Positions 46,168 through 54,947 of a DNA stretch of 64,000 nucleotides are shown one piece after another. Below the pieces are notes generated by a model. The model saw nothing but the letters and a program-made list of their open reading frames with translations, had not been told where the DNA came from and searched no databases. How positions within the stretch are numbered: position 1 is the stretch's first letter; every line of letters starts with the position of its first letter. The stretch is taken from contig CAQUUC010000003.1 of assembly GCA_948896235.1 (NCBI GenBank), positions 129,376 through 193,375 on the forward strand, written 5' to 3'. The DNA is from an uncultured Clostridia bacterium (GTDB lineage Bacteria; Bacillota; Clostridia; TANB77; CAG-508). The position numbers and the translations under genes are program-made.

Positions 46168-49100
46168 TCATTTCACGCATTCTTTTAAGAAGTCTTTTAT
46201 TTTTTTCACAATAACTGCATCATCATTTTCTGGTAGTTTATATGTTATATATGGCTCGATTCCTCCGTGAAAATCTTATTTCATTTCTATATTTTTTAAC
46301 TAATTTATCTACTATATTCATATTAAAGTTACTTGCATCAAAGTTAAATATAACACTTTCTCTTCTTCCTGCAATTTTTGTTACAAATGCTTTTTTTGCT
46401 AGTTCTTTTATACGTGCAATTTCAAGTAAATTATTTACCTCTTCTGGCATTGCACCATATCTATCTATAATTTCATCTATTACATTTTGTATATCTTCTT
46501 CACTTCTTGCAAGTGCTATATTTTGATATACCTCAATTTTTTGGCTACTGTTTTCTATATATTCATCTGGAATGTAGCTTGAAATATTTATATCTATTTG
46601 TACATCTATCTCTTCTTTTGTTTCTATTCCCTGCATTTCTTTTACTACTTCATCTAGTAATTTACAATAAGTATCATATCCAACTTGATCCATATGTCCA
46701 TGCTGAATTTCTCCAAGCAAACTTCCTGCTCCTCTTATTTCTAAATCACGCATTGCTATTTTAAATCCTGAACCAAATTCAGTAAATTCTTTTATTGCTT
46801 TTAATCTTTTATCTGCTACTTCACTTAATAGTTTGTCTGGTTTATATGTAATATATGCATAACTTTGTGTACTACTTCTTCCTACTCTACCTCTAATTTG
46901 ATATAATTGTGCTAAGCCCAATCTATCTGCATTTTCAACAATTATGGTGTTTGCATTTGGTATATCTATACCTGATTCTAGTATTGTTGTACACACCAAA
47001 ACATCTATCCTTTTTTCTATAAAATCTAGCATAATTTCTTCAAGTTCTTTTCCTGTCATTTTTCCGTGTGCAAAGCCCACTTTTGCTTCTGGTACTAAAT
47101 TTGCAACATCTTCTGCTTTTTTTATTATACCTTCTACATTGTTATATAAATAAAATACCTGTCCATTTCTTTCTAATTCTTTTGTTATTGCTTCTTTAAT
47201 AACTTCTTCATCATATTCAAGTACATAAGTTTGAACTGGTCTTCTATTTACAGGTGGCTCATATATTACAGACATATCTCTTACCCCAACAATAGACATA
47301 TGAAGTGTTCTTGGTATTGGTGTTGCTGTCATTGTTAATACATCTACATTGGTTTTTAACTCTTTTATTTTCTCTTTATCTTTTACACCAAAACGATGCT
47401 CTTCATCTATAATTAGTAACCCTAAATCTTTAAATTCTACATCTTTACTTAAAATTCTATGTGTTCCTATAACAACATCAACTTCTCCAAGCTTTAATTT
47501 TTTTATAACTTCGTCTTGTTCCTTTTTAGTTCTAAATCTGTTTAAAAGCTCTACATTTATTGCAAAATTTTCCATTCTTTCTTTAAAGCCTTCATATTGT
47601 TGGTTTGCAAGCACTGTTGTTGGAACCAAGTATGCTACTTGCTTATGGTTCATAACTGCCTTAAAGGCTGCACGAATAGCCACTTCTGTTTTTCCATAAC
47701 CAACATCACCACAAAGAAGTCTATCCATTGGTTTATCTTTTTCCATATCTTTTTTTACTTCTTCTATACATCTTAACTGATCTTCTGTTTCAACATACGG
47801 AAAACTATCTTCAAATTGTGTCTGCCAAGGAGTATCCTTTTCAAAGGCATACCCTTTTATCTTCTGCCTTTTTGCATATAGCTCAATAAGATTTTTGGCT
47901 ATTTCTTGTAAATTTGATTTTACTTTCTTTTTGGTGTTTATCCATTCCTTACTTCCAAGTCTATTTAATTTAGGGCTAGCTTCTCCACCACCAATATATT
48001 TTCTAATGCTATCTAGCTGATTTGTTGGAATATATAAAATATCGTCATCTCTATATTTTATTTTAATGTAGTCTTTAGTAATATTATCTGCCTTAATTGT
48101 GTTTACTCCTATAAATTGCCCAATTCCGTGAGTTTTATGTACTACATAATCTCCTATTTTTAAATCCGCAAATACTACTTTTTCTGCTCTTGCAAATTCA
48201 CTATTTGCTCGTTTTCTTTTTTTTGCATCTTTACTAAATAATTCTTCGCTACTAATAACTAAAAGGTTTAAATCAAATATTTCAACTCCTGTTGATAATC
48301 CTTTTGTTGACACAATTACTGTACTATTTGGAATTTCTAAATCTAGCTTTTCTACGTATTTATGTGGTATTTCATTTTCTAATAATAGTAAAGAAAGTTT
48401 TTTAGCTGTTTCTTCACTTCCTGCTAGTACTACTACCTTTTTTTGTTTTTGACAGACAGCTTTTGCTTCTTCTAAAAATAGTTCCATACTACTTTTATAG
48501 AAGTTTACTTCTCGAGTTTCAAAATTTATTGCTTTTTGTTTTAACTCTTCACTTTCTTCTAGCATTCCTATATCTTGTTTTTCTAAATATATGGTCTTTC
48601 CTTTTAATATTTTTGCTAAAATTTCATCATATTCATATAAATCTTTTAATCCATCTGGAATAATTTTTCCTTTTTCTATTAACACTTTTTGTACGTTTTG
48701 ATTATCTATTAATACATTACTAGCTCTTGCTTTTATTTTTCTTGCTTCATCTAGAAATATATGATAATCCTCTAAATAGTCTAATAAATTTGTAGTTTTA
48801 GTATAAAAGCTATCATAATATTTATCTATTTTGCTTATATAATTGCTAGATTTTATTAATTCTATATCTGCATTAATATTATCTTTATTTTCTAAATCTT
48901 TAAATCTTCTTTCTATATCTTTACATACATCTTCTATATTTTTTTCTAATATGAATTCGTGTGCTGGATAAATCTCAATTTCTTCTATCATTTTGGTTGA
49001 ACGTTGATTTGATATATTAAAATACCTTATAGAATCAACTTCATCTCCCCAAAGTTCAATTCTTACACCTTCTTTTTCTGTTATACCAACATCTATAATT

Positions 49101-49631
49101 CCGCCTCTTATACTAAATTGGCCTTTTGCTTCAATTAATTCACATCTTGCATATCCAAGTGATAATAAACTTTTTTTAATAGTTTCTATATTGTAACTTT
49201 TTCCTACTTTAAAATTCAATATTTCATTAAATAGTAATTCTTTTGGAATAATTCTTTGCTGAATAGCTTCTATTGTAGTTATTACTACTTCTGCCTCACC
49301 TTTATAAATACTACTTAATGCTTCTGCTCTTTTTGTTTGTAAATCATTGCTTTCTGCAACATAATCATATGTAACTATTTCTCTTTTGGGAATAAATACT
49401 ATCTTTTGGGTAAAATAGCTCATATCTTTATATAATTTTCTTGCTTGTATTTCATTATAAGTAATTATACATATTTTTTTACCTAAATATTCTTTTGTTC
49501 CATATGCAAATAAAACTTTAGAAACGTCAGTAAGCCCGGGTTAAAACCTCTGGGCTTTTTTTATTTTTTAAATTCATAATATAGCTATTAAATCTTTTTG
49601 AATTTGATAGTATTTGTATAATCGAGTTCAT
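46168..49631 (-). CDS. mfd: Transcription-repair coupling factor Mfd, with two CGG +1 recoding sites
   Basis: Mfd removes stalled RNA polymerase and recruits UvrA. With shifts at 49536-49538 and 46265-46267 it is 1153 residues, the normal length. The N-terminus becomes SPEVLTGLTDVSKVLFAYGTKEYLG, where Gly32 is the GLT glycine of the UvrB-like region. The RNA polymerase-interacting and translocase domains follow: LCGDVGYGKTEVAIRAA (Walker A), LLIIDEEHRFG (DEEH), TMTATPIPRTLHMS and QIRGRVGRSSTQSYAY. The C-terminal end becomes FSGGIEPYITYKLPEN and an FL-type helix. ATG 49631 is upstream of the conventional start. Confidence 0.96.
46265..46267 (-). other. CGG +1 recoding site 2 in mfd
   Basis: In-frame CGG after TCA. 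Gives GGA (Gly1122). Zero frame ends nine codons later and loses the last 31 residues. Confidence 0.93.
49536..49538 (-). other. CGG +1 recoding site 1 in mfd
   Basis: In-frame CGG as codon 32, after ACC. Gives GGG (Gly32). Zero frame stops three codons later (TGA). Confidence 0.95.
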
Positions 49632-49726
49632 AAAAGCTATCTTCCCCTTTTGTAAATTATGCTAATATTATATAACATTATTCTATTTTTTAGAAGGGTT
49701 TCTAGTAATTTTATATTTTTCAAAAT

Positions 49727-49755
49727 TTGACAATTTTCTGCTTTTACCATATATT
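49727..49755 (+). promoter_or_regulatory. Promoter for mscL
   Basis: TTGACA (49727-49732), 17-base spacer, TATATT (49750-49755). Confidence 0.75.
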
Positions 49756-49786
49756 ATATATAGATTTTTATTTAGGAGGATAGGCT

Positions 49787-50317
49787 ATGTTAAAAGAATT
49801 TAAAGAATTTGCAACAAAAGGAAATGTTATGGATCTAGCTATTGGTGTTATTATTGGTGGTGGATTTCAAAAAATTGTTAATTCACTAGTTAATGATATT
49901 ATTATGCCTTTCATTTCTGTTTTTACAGGAAAAATTGATTTTAATGATATGATGTTTACAATAGGTGATACTTCTATTAAATATGGCTCATTTATAACTA
50001 ATGTTATTAATTTTTTAATTATCGCATTTAGTGTTTTTCTTATGGTTAGATATATTAATAAATTTAATAAAGCTTTAGAAGAAAAAGCTAAAGGAATGGC
50101 AAATGGTATAAATAAAAAACTTGAAAAACAACCAAAGTTTTTTAAGAAATTAAGGAAAAGTAAAATAGAAGAAGAAATTCCTGCACCTACAACAAAAATA
50201 TGTCCTTATTGTTTATCAGAAATTAATATTCACGCTTCAAGATGCCCTCATTGTACATCTATTTTAGAGGAAAAAGAAGAAGTAGTAGGGGAACAATTAG
50301 AAATTGAAGAAAAATAG
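49787..50317 (+). CDS. mscL: Large-conductance mechanosensitive channel MscL with C-terminal zinc ribbon
   Basis: MscL opens under membrane tension to release solutes on osmotic downshock. The first 100 residues are canonical: [35 protein letters not shown] (N-terminal helix and TM1) and a second membrane segment ([24 protein letters not shown]). The protein continues to 176 residues, with a basic helix and then [22 protein letters not shown], a four-cysteine zinc ribbon, and an acidic tail. The usual length is 120-150. AGGAGG precedes ATG 49787. The site contains no CGG. Confidence 0.94.
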   Translation: MLKEFKEFATKGNVMDLAIGVIIGGGFQKIVNSLVNDIIMPFISVFTGKIDFNDMMFTIGDTSIKYGSFITNVINFLIIAFSVFLMVRYINKFNKALEEKAKGMANGINKKLEKQPKFFKKLRKSKIEEEIPAPTTKICPYCLSEINIHASRCPHCTSILEEKEEVVGEQLEIEEK

Positions 50318-50320
50318 GAA

Positions 50321-50357
50321 AAAGAGGAGGCCTAGAAAACTTGGCATCCTCTTTTTT
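50321..50357 (+). terminator. Terminator after mscL
   Basis: aaagaggagg / atcctcttttttaa stem with T run. Confidence 0.7.
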
Positions 50358-50363
50358 AATACA

Positions 50364-51143
50364 CTATTGCAACACTTTATAGGCTGCAAGCACTACCTGC
50401 CCTCCATCCGTATATGCTTCAAGCATAATAGGATAATCGCAAGTATTGATGAAAACAAAATTCTTGTTTGGATATGCCACGGTTGCATCCATTCCCTTTT
50501 CAACATAGGAAGATGCTTTGGAATGATTATGGTGTTCAGTCGGGACAATACCAATTTTGTAAATACAGTTATATACTGCTGTACTTACCTGGCATACTCC
50601 TCCGCCAAATCCCTTGACATATTTTCCATTTAGAATTATGTTGGCTTTTTTATAGCCATTTTCTTCACTTGCTGAGCCCACTACTGCAGCAATTCCTCTT
50701 TCTTTATCTCCATACCAATTAAATTCTTCGTTGGTATCAAGAAGCATACCGTTTATTGCTTCACACGCTCTTGACATGTTGAAGTTACGGTCCTCAGAGG
50801 AGTTTTTTGAAGTAATAACAGCAACCGAGATAAGTTCATACTGACTAGTATCTATATCAGGAATCACAATATATTCACCTGATACATAGCCTTCCTCTCC
50901 TGTTTCTGTTCTCACTCTTGCCCACCCGTTCTGTAATACTTCCAAAACCTCTACCAAATCTCCGGGTTTTAGCTTTGATAGACTCACAAAACTTGTGGAG
51001 GGTCCTTCTCTCAAGTTTAAACTACTTTCCACCTTGACATAGGCCCAACCCAAGCTTTGTTCCTCTTCTGCAATTACAGTTAAAGTACTGCAAAAGAGTA
51101 AAATTGTTACTAATAGAGTTACAATGTGTTTCCGATACTTCAT
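50364..51143 (-). CDS. Secreted SH3b-VanW protein, foreign-looking, with zero-frame CGG
   Basis: A 259-residue exported protein with a signal peptide (about 1-25). An SH3b wall-binding domain follows (about 30-95: SSLNLREGPSTSFVSLSKLKPGDLVEVLEVLQNGWARVRT), then a VanW-like domain (about 105-255: ERGIAAVVGSASEENGYKKA, GGGVCQVSTAVYNC, EHHNHSKASSYV). VanW-type proteins accompany wall metabolism, but the activity is unclear. GC content and codons (AAG, CTG, GGC, GTG) are clearly richer than those of neighbours. Codon 4 is CGG (51132-51134, after TAT) and the frame is open only without a shift. This suggests recent transfer from a standard-code donor. Confidence 0.82.
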   Translation of the reverse strand: MKYRKHIVTLLVTILLFCSTLTVIAEEEQSLGWAYVKVESSLNLREGPSTSFVSLSKLKPGDLVEVLEVLQNGWARVRTETGEEGYVSGEYIVIPDIDTSQYELISVAVITSKNSSEDRNFNMSRACEAINGMLLDTNEEFNWYGDKERGIAAVVGSASEENGYKKANIILNGKYVKGFGGGVCQVSTAVYNCIYKIGIVPTEHHNHSKASSYVEKGMDATVAYPNKNFVFINTCDYPIMLEAYTDGGQVVLAAYKVLQ

Positions 51144-51224
51144 TTTGAAGTCTCCTTTCTATGCTGCTTTTATGTTACGTTAACTATTATAATACTTTTT
51201 TTAATATTTTACAACTCTATATAA

Positions 51225-51773
51225 TTATTTAATACATTCTTCATAACATTTTTTTAAGTTTTCTTTTGTGATAACTTTATTTATTCCATCTTTTGCTACT
51301 TGCTCGAGTATTGCGTCTTCAAATTTCTTTAATTTTTCATTTAATAAAAAATCCTCTCTTACTCTTTCCCAATAATTCAATTGATATTCTTTTGTCCAAT
51401 CTTTTCCTTGATACACAATTCCTGCTGCTAGTTGGTCACATATCATTTCACAAGCATATTTATATGGCATAATTGGTAATTTTTCAGGTGAGTTATTATC
51501 ATACCAATATTCTGGATGATGTTTATTTCTTCCTTTATGATGAAGCCACGCTTTTGAATACCCTATTTCTTGTTTTTCCAGCTGTATTGGACTCCTTTTT
51601 CCTTGATTAAAATATTTTACACTATTTACAAATTCTGTTATAGAATATTTTGATAAATCGTGTACTAATCCCCTCCATAGTATTCCTGCTTTTGCACATA
51701 GTTTTAATACTACCCATTTATGATGTGTTATTACTATAAAATGTTTTACAGTGTTTATTAATATTGTTCTCAT
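51225..51773 (-). CDS. DUF5662 family protein
   Basis: A 182-residue soluble protein with histidine-rich motifs GLVHDLSKYSITEFVNS and AWLHHKGRNKHHPEYWYDN, typical of DUF5662 proteins that resemble HD-type metal-binding hydrolases. The function is unknown. No close operon partner; it follows a gap of about 80 bases after the VanW gene. Confidence 0.75.
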   Translation of the reverse strand: MRTILINTVKHFIVITHHKWVVLKLCAKAGILWRGLVHDLSKYSITEFVNSVKYFNQGKRSPIQLEKQEIGYSKAWLHHKGRNKHHPEYWYDNNSPEKLPIMPYKYACEMICDQLAAGIVYQGKDWTKEYQLNYWERVREDFLLNEKLKKFEDAILEQVAKDGINKVITKENLKKCYEECIK

Positions 51774-51874
51774 TTTTTGCTCCTCTTTTTAGTCTCATAT
51801 TATACGACTTCTACACCTTTATCTCTTTTTTGTTATTTACTTTACCTTTCGGCCTAAATTTTCCCATAAGGTTG

Positions 51875-52429
51875 TCAAAATTCTCCGTCCCTCTTGACAA
51901 CTTCCTTTAAATCTTGCCAAAATTCTATTTTTTTAGAATCATCTCTAAGTAATGCTGCAGGATGCCAAGTTGGCATATATAAAATTCCTTTTTTCTCTAT
52001 CCATTTTCCTCGTGATGCTGTTATTCCATATTCTTTTCCTAAAATATTTTTAAGTGCTACACTTCCTAAAAGTACTATTATTTTAGGTTTAACTAACATT
52101 ACTTGGTTTCTTAAATAATCTAAACAGCTGGCTGCTTCATCATCTTCTGGATTTCTATTTGAAGGTGGTCTACATTTAACTATATTTGCAATATATACCT
52201 CTTCTCTATTTATTCCTATTCCATCAAATGCCATATTCATAAGTTTTCCAGCTTTTCCTACAAATGGAATGCCTTCTTTATCTTCATCTGCTCCTGGTCC
52301 TTCACCAATGAACATTATTCTAGCATTTCTATTTCCAGTACCAAAAACAATATTATTTCTATTATTACATAATTTACACTTTTTACATCCAATTATTGAT
52401 GCTTCTAATTCTTCCCATGTTTCAAACAT
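51875..52429 (-). CDS. Family 4 uracil-DNA glycosylase
   Basis: A 184-residue Fe-S enzyme that removes uracil from DNA. It has CKKCKLCNNRNNIVFGTG (two cluster Cys), MFIGEGPGADEDKEGIPFVGKAG (motif A), VKCRPPSNRNPEDDEAASC (remaining Cys), LLGSVALKNIL and TWHPAALLR (catalytic His loop). The start overlaps the upstream phospholipase-like gene by eight bases, so translation is probably coupled. The only sense CGG (GAC|GGA) is out of phase. Confidence 0.93.
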   Translation of the reverse strand: MFETWEELEASIIGCKKCKLCNNRNNIVFGTGNRNARIMFIGEGPGADEDKEGIPFVGKAGKLMNMAFDGIGINREEVYIANIVKCRPPSNRNPEDDEAASCLDYLRNQVMLVKPKIIVLLGSVALKNILGKEYGITASRGKWIEKKGILYMPTWHPAALLRDDSKKIEFWQDLKEVVKRDGEF

Positions 52430-53075
52430 TTTCTTCTCCTATTATTTTCTTTAATTCTTTTATTATCTTATCTTTTGCAATTCTTATAAATTCATATATT
52501 TCTTCCATTTTAAATATTTTTAATTCATTATTTGATACCTTCTCAAAATGTTCTTTCATTACTTTATAAATATCCTTTGTTTGCATATTATACATTTCTT
52601 TTAAACTACCCTCATATTTGCATTCTTTAATAAAATCTATACCTATATCATAGTTTTTTATTATTTCTTGGTTCATAGCATCATAATCTTCATATATTAT
52701 TTCTCTTTGATCCTCTAATAAGCCATTTTTAGTTTTTATATATACCTTATCTCCAACCTTTTGTTTATGTTTTTCTACAAGCATATTAATCCACAATACA
52801 TCAGTATAAAGATGCGAATATATTCCTAATTCTATATCATCTTTACTTTTTAATTTTAGAACATTTTTTAATTTTTCTAAATCTGGAACCTTAAATTCTA
52901 TATCATTAATGATCGATTTTCTTTCAAAATGTGTTATTTTTCTTCTATCATTATGGTTATTTTCAATATTCGAAAAATCAGGCAATATATTACCATATAA
53001 AAATTTTTGTTTATCTAAATTTAATTCCTTTAGTATTTCTTTTGCTACACATAAATGAATTATAGATGATGACAT
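52422..53075 (-). CDS. Zinc-dependent phospholipase C-like protein
   Basis: A 217-residue protein. The N-terminus MSSSIIHLCVAKEIL, then YGNILPDFSNIEN and HFERKSI, and ELGIYSHLYTDVLWI give the spaced His/Asp pattern of zinc-dependent phospholipase C-like proteins (S1-P1 nuclease fold). No signal peptide is visible, so it is cytosolic and the substrate is unknown. It overlaps udg and lies 25 bases downstream of the LD-carboxypeptidase gene. Confidence 0.65.
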   Translation of the reverse strand: MSSSIIHLCVAKEILKELNLDKQKFLYGNILPDFSNIENNHNDRRKITHFERKSIINDIEFKVPDLEKLKNVLKLKSKDDIELGIYSHLYTDVLWINMLVEKHKQKVGDKVYIKTKNGLLEDQREIIYEDYDAMNQEIIKNYDIGIDFIKECKYEGSLKEMYNMQTKDIYKVMKEHFEKVSNNELKIFKMEEIYEFIRIAKDKIIKELKKIIGEENV

Positions 53076-53100
53076 ATCTCTTTCCCTTCAAATTGTATAT

Positions 53101-54111
53101 TTATTTTAAGTATGTTTCTACTATTCCTTTTCCAGCTTTTGATGTAATTTTTAACATTGCCCCATTTACCATTGCAAGTTGTGGTGGAATGTGTCCTATA
53201 TCCGCTTCTGTAATAATATGAATATCTAAATCTCCTATTACATCTAGTATTGCTTCATTAGCGGTTATTCCATAATCCTCTCTCATAATAAAAGGTCTTC
53301 CAAAAATTATTCCACTACAATTTTTAAAGTATCCCGCATTTTTCATTTTCCAAAGGATTCTTTGAAACTGTGGGGTGCTCATTTCGTAACATTCTAAAAA
53401 CCATAAAATTCCATCATTTTTATATTTTTCTATATAATCTTTTACTACATCAAATTTTGTTCCAATTATTGTATCTATACAGTCTAAACAACCACCCAAT
53501 GCTCTACCCTTAATTATAATTTCTTCTTCAGCTTTTAAATTATTCCATTTTGTTTCCTTTGTTAAATTATAGGTATAATCTTCATTATCTTCTTTTTCAG
53601 CTGCATACTTTTCAAAAGAATTTTGTATGATATTTTCTCCTGATATAATCTTAAAACTATCTTCTAGATTTTTGTATAATGGTTTCATTGCATAGTCTTT
53701 CACTGACTCACAATACATACTTGGTATATCACAAATGGTGTTAAGTAAAAAGCTTATTGTTGTTATATCTGAAAAGCCTTGTGTCCATTTTGGTGGATAC
53801 TTTTTTATCTCTTCAAAGTCTAGTTCATCTAGCATTTCCATTAAAAAATCTCCACCACCAGCATATAGAATCAATTTTACCTCATCATTTTTCCAAAGCT
53901 CCATTAATTCTTCTACTCTTTTTTTACTAGATGTACTTCTGCCTCTTTCGCTTTTTCTTACACTTTCTGTTTCTATTACTTTATAACCCATTTGTTTTAA
54001 ATTTCTAATTGCGGTTTCTAATTTTTCTATTTTTTCAGGTTCACTAATTCCATCAGATGGTGCACATATTCCTATAGTATCTCCTATTTTTAACTTTTCT
54101 GGATAATTCAT
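53101..54111 (-). CDS. LD-carboxypeptidase/MccF family (peptidase S66)
   Basis: A 336-residue serine peptidase of family S66. The nucleophile is in QGFSDITTIS, the catalytic Glu in ILWFLECYEMS and the His in EADIGHIPPQLAM, with IGICAPSDG at the N-terminus. LdcA removes D-Ala from murein tetrapeptides in recycling; MccF relatives cleave microcin C. The long insert (about 150-205) resembles the MccF-like branch. Intact; two sense CGGs (GCG|GAT, GCG|GGA) are out of phase. Confidence 0.88.
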   Translation of the reverse strand: MNYPEKLKIGDTIGICAPSDGISEPEKIEKLETAIRNLKQMGYKVIETESVRKSERGRSTSSKKRVEELMELWKNDEVKLILYAGGGDFLMEMLDELDFEEIKKYPPKWTQGFSDITTISFLLNTICDIPSMYCESVKDYAMKPLYKNLEDSFKIISGENIIQNSFEKYAAEKEDNEDYTYNLTKETKWNNLKAEEEIIIKGRALGGCLDCIDTIIGTKFDVVKDYIEKYKNDGILWFLECYEMSTPQFQRILWKMKNAGYFKNCSGIIFGRPFIMREDYGITANEAILDVIGDLDIHIITEADIGHIPPQLAMVNGAMLKITSKAGKGIVETYLK

Positions 54112-54120
54112 TGTTCCTCC

Positions 54121-54936
54121 TTATTTTAGCCCCATAATTGCTGTATTTCTTCCAGCTACTTCTTTATCTACTCTATATGAATGCATAATTTTATAATTAC
54201 ATACTGTACAAATTTTACTGTCTAATATGTTTTCTTCTTTTAATCCCGCTTCTTTTAGTATTATTCTATTTATTAAAACAGTATCTATATAATATTTCTC
54301 GCCTTTTTTAGTTATTATATCATTTATATTGCTTAAATAGGAAAATTCGTTATAGAATAATTCTTGTACATCAACATCTACTTCAAAATGACATTCTCTT
54401 ATTGTTGGTCCAATACAACAAATGATATCACTCGGATTTGAATTATATTCTTCTATCATTTTTATAATGGCTTTTTCACCAATTCTTTGTAATGTTCCCT
54501 TCCAACCAGAATGTATATTTCCTATAACTTTTTTAACTGGATCATATAAAAATAGTGGTGTACAGTCAGCATATCCAAGTGAAAATATAACGTTTTTTTT
54601 ATCCGTAATTAAACCATCTACCTCCCAATATTTCTTAAGAAATATTTGTATTGTTCTTGGTGTCTCATCAACTTTTCTTATCACATCTGTGTGTGTTTGA
54701 TATGGTCTTATAATGTGATTATAGTCTATTTCTAATGTTGTAGCAAGTTTTCTATAATTATCTAATACCACTTCTTTTCTATTTTCCATAGTGTCATTTC
54801 CTGCAATATCAAAATTATTAGTACTTAAAGTATAGCAGTGTACTAACTCAGGATATTCTAATAATCTTCTAAATTGCAAATATTCTATGTTATCTTTCTT
54901 AATATGTACGACTGTATCATTAGTTAAATCTTGCAT
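54121..54936 (-). CDS. pgeF: Laccase-domain protein YfiH/YlmD (purine nucleoside phosphorylase type)
   Basis: A 271-residue protein of the multicopper-like DUF152 family. The zinc ligands are visible in RPYQTHTDVI (His), FSLGYADCTPLFLYD (Cys) and NIHSGWKGTLQRIGEKAI (His), with GPTIRECHFEVD and CTVCNYKIMHSYRVD at the C-terminus. Members act as purine nucleoside phosphorylase and adenosine deaminase. Tightly spaced in a run of minus-strand genes (11 bases after addB, nine before the S66 gene). Confidence 0.9.
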   Translation of the reverse strand: MQDLTNDTVVHIKKDNIEYLQFRRLLEYPELVHCYTLSTNNFDIAGNDTMENRKEVVLDNYRKLATTLEIDYNHIIRPYQTHTDVIRKVDETPRTIQIFLKKYWEVDGLITDKKNVIFSLGYADCTPLFLYDPVKKVIGNIHSGWKGTLQRIGEKAIIKMIEEYNSNPSDIICCIGPTIRECHFEVDVDVQELFYNEFSYLSNINDIITKKGEKYYIDTVLINRIILKEAGLKEENILDSKICTVCNYKIMHSYRVDKEVAGRNTAIMGLK

Positions 54937-54947
54937 AATAAATCTCC

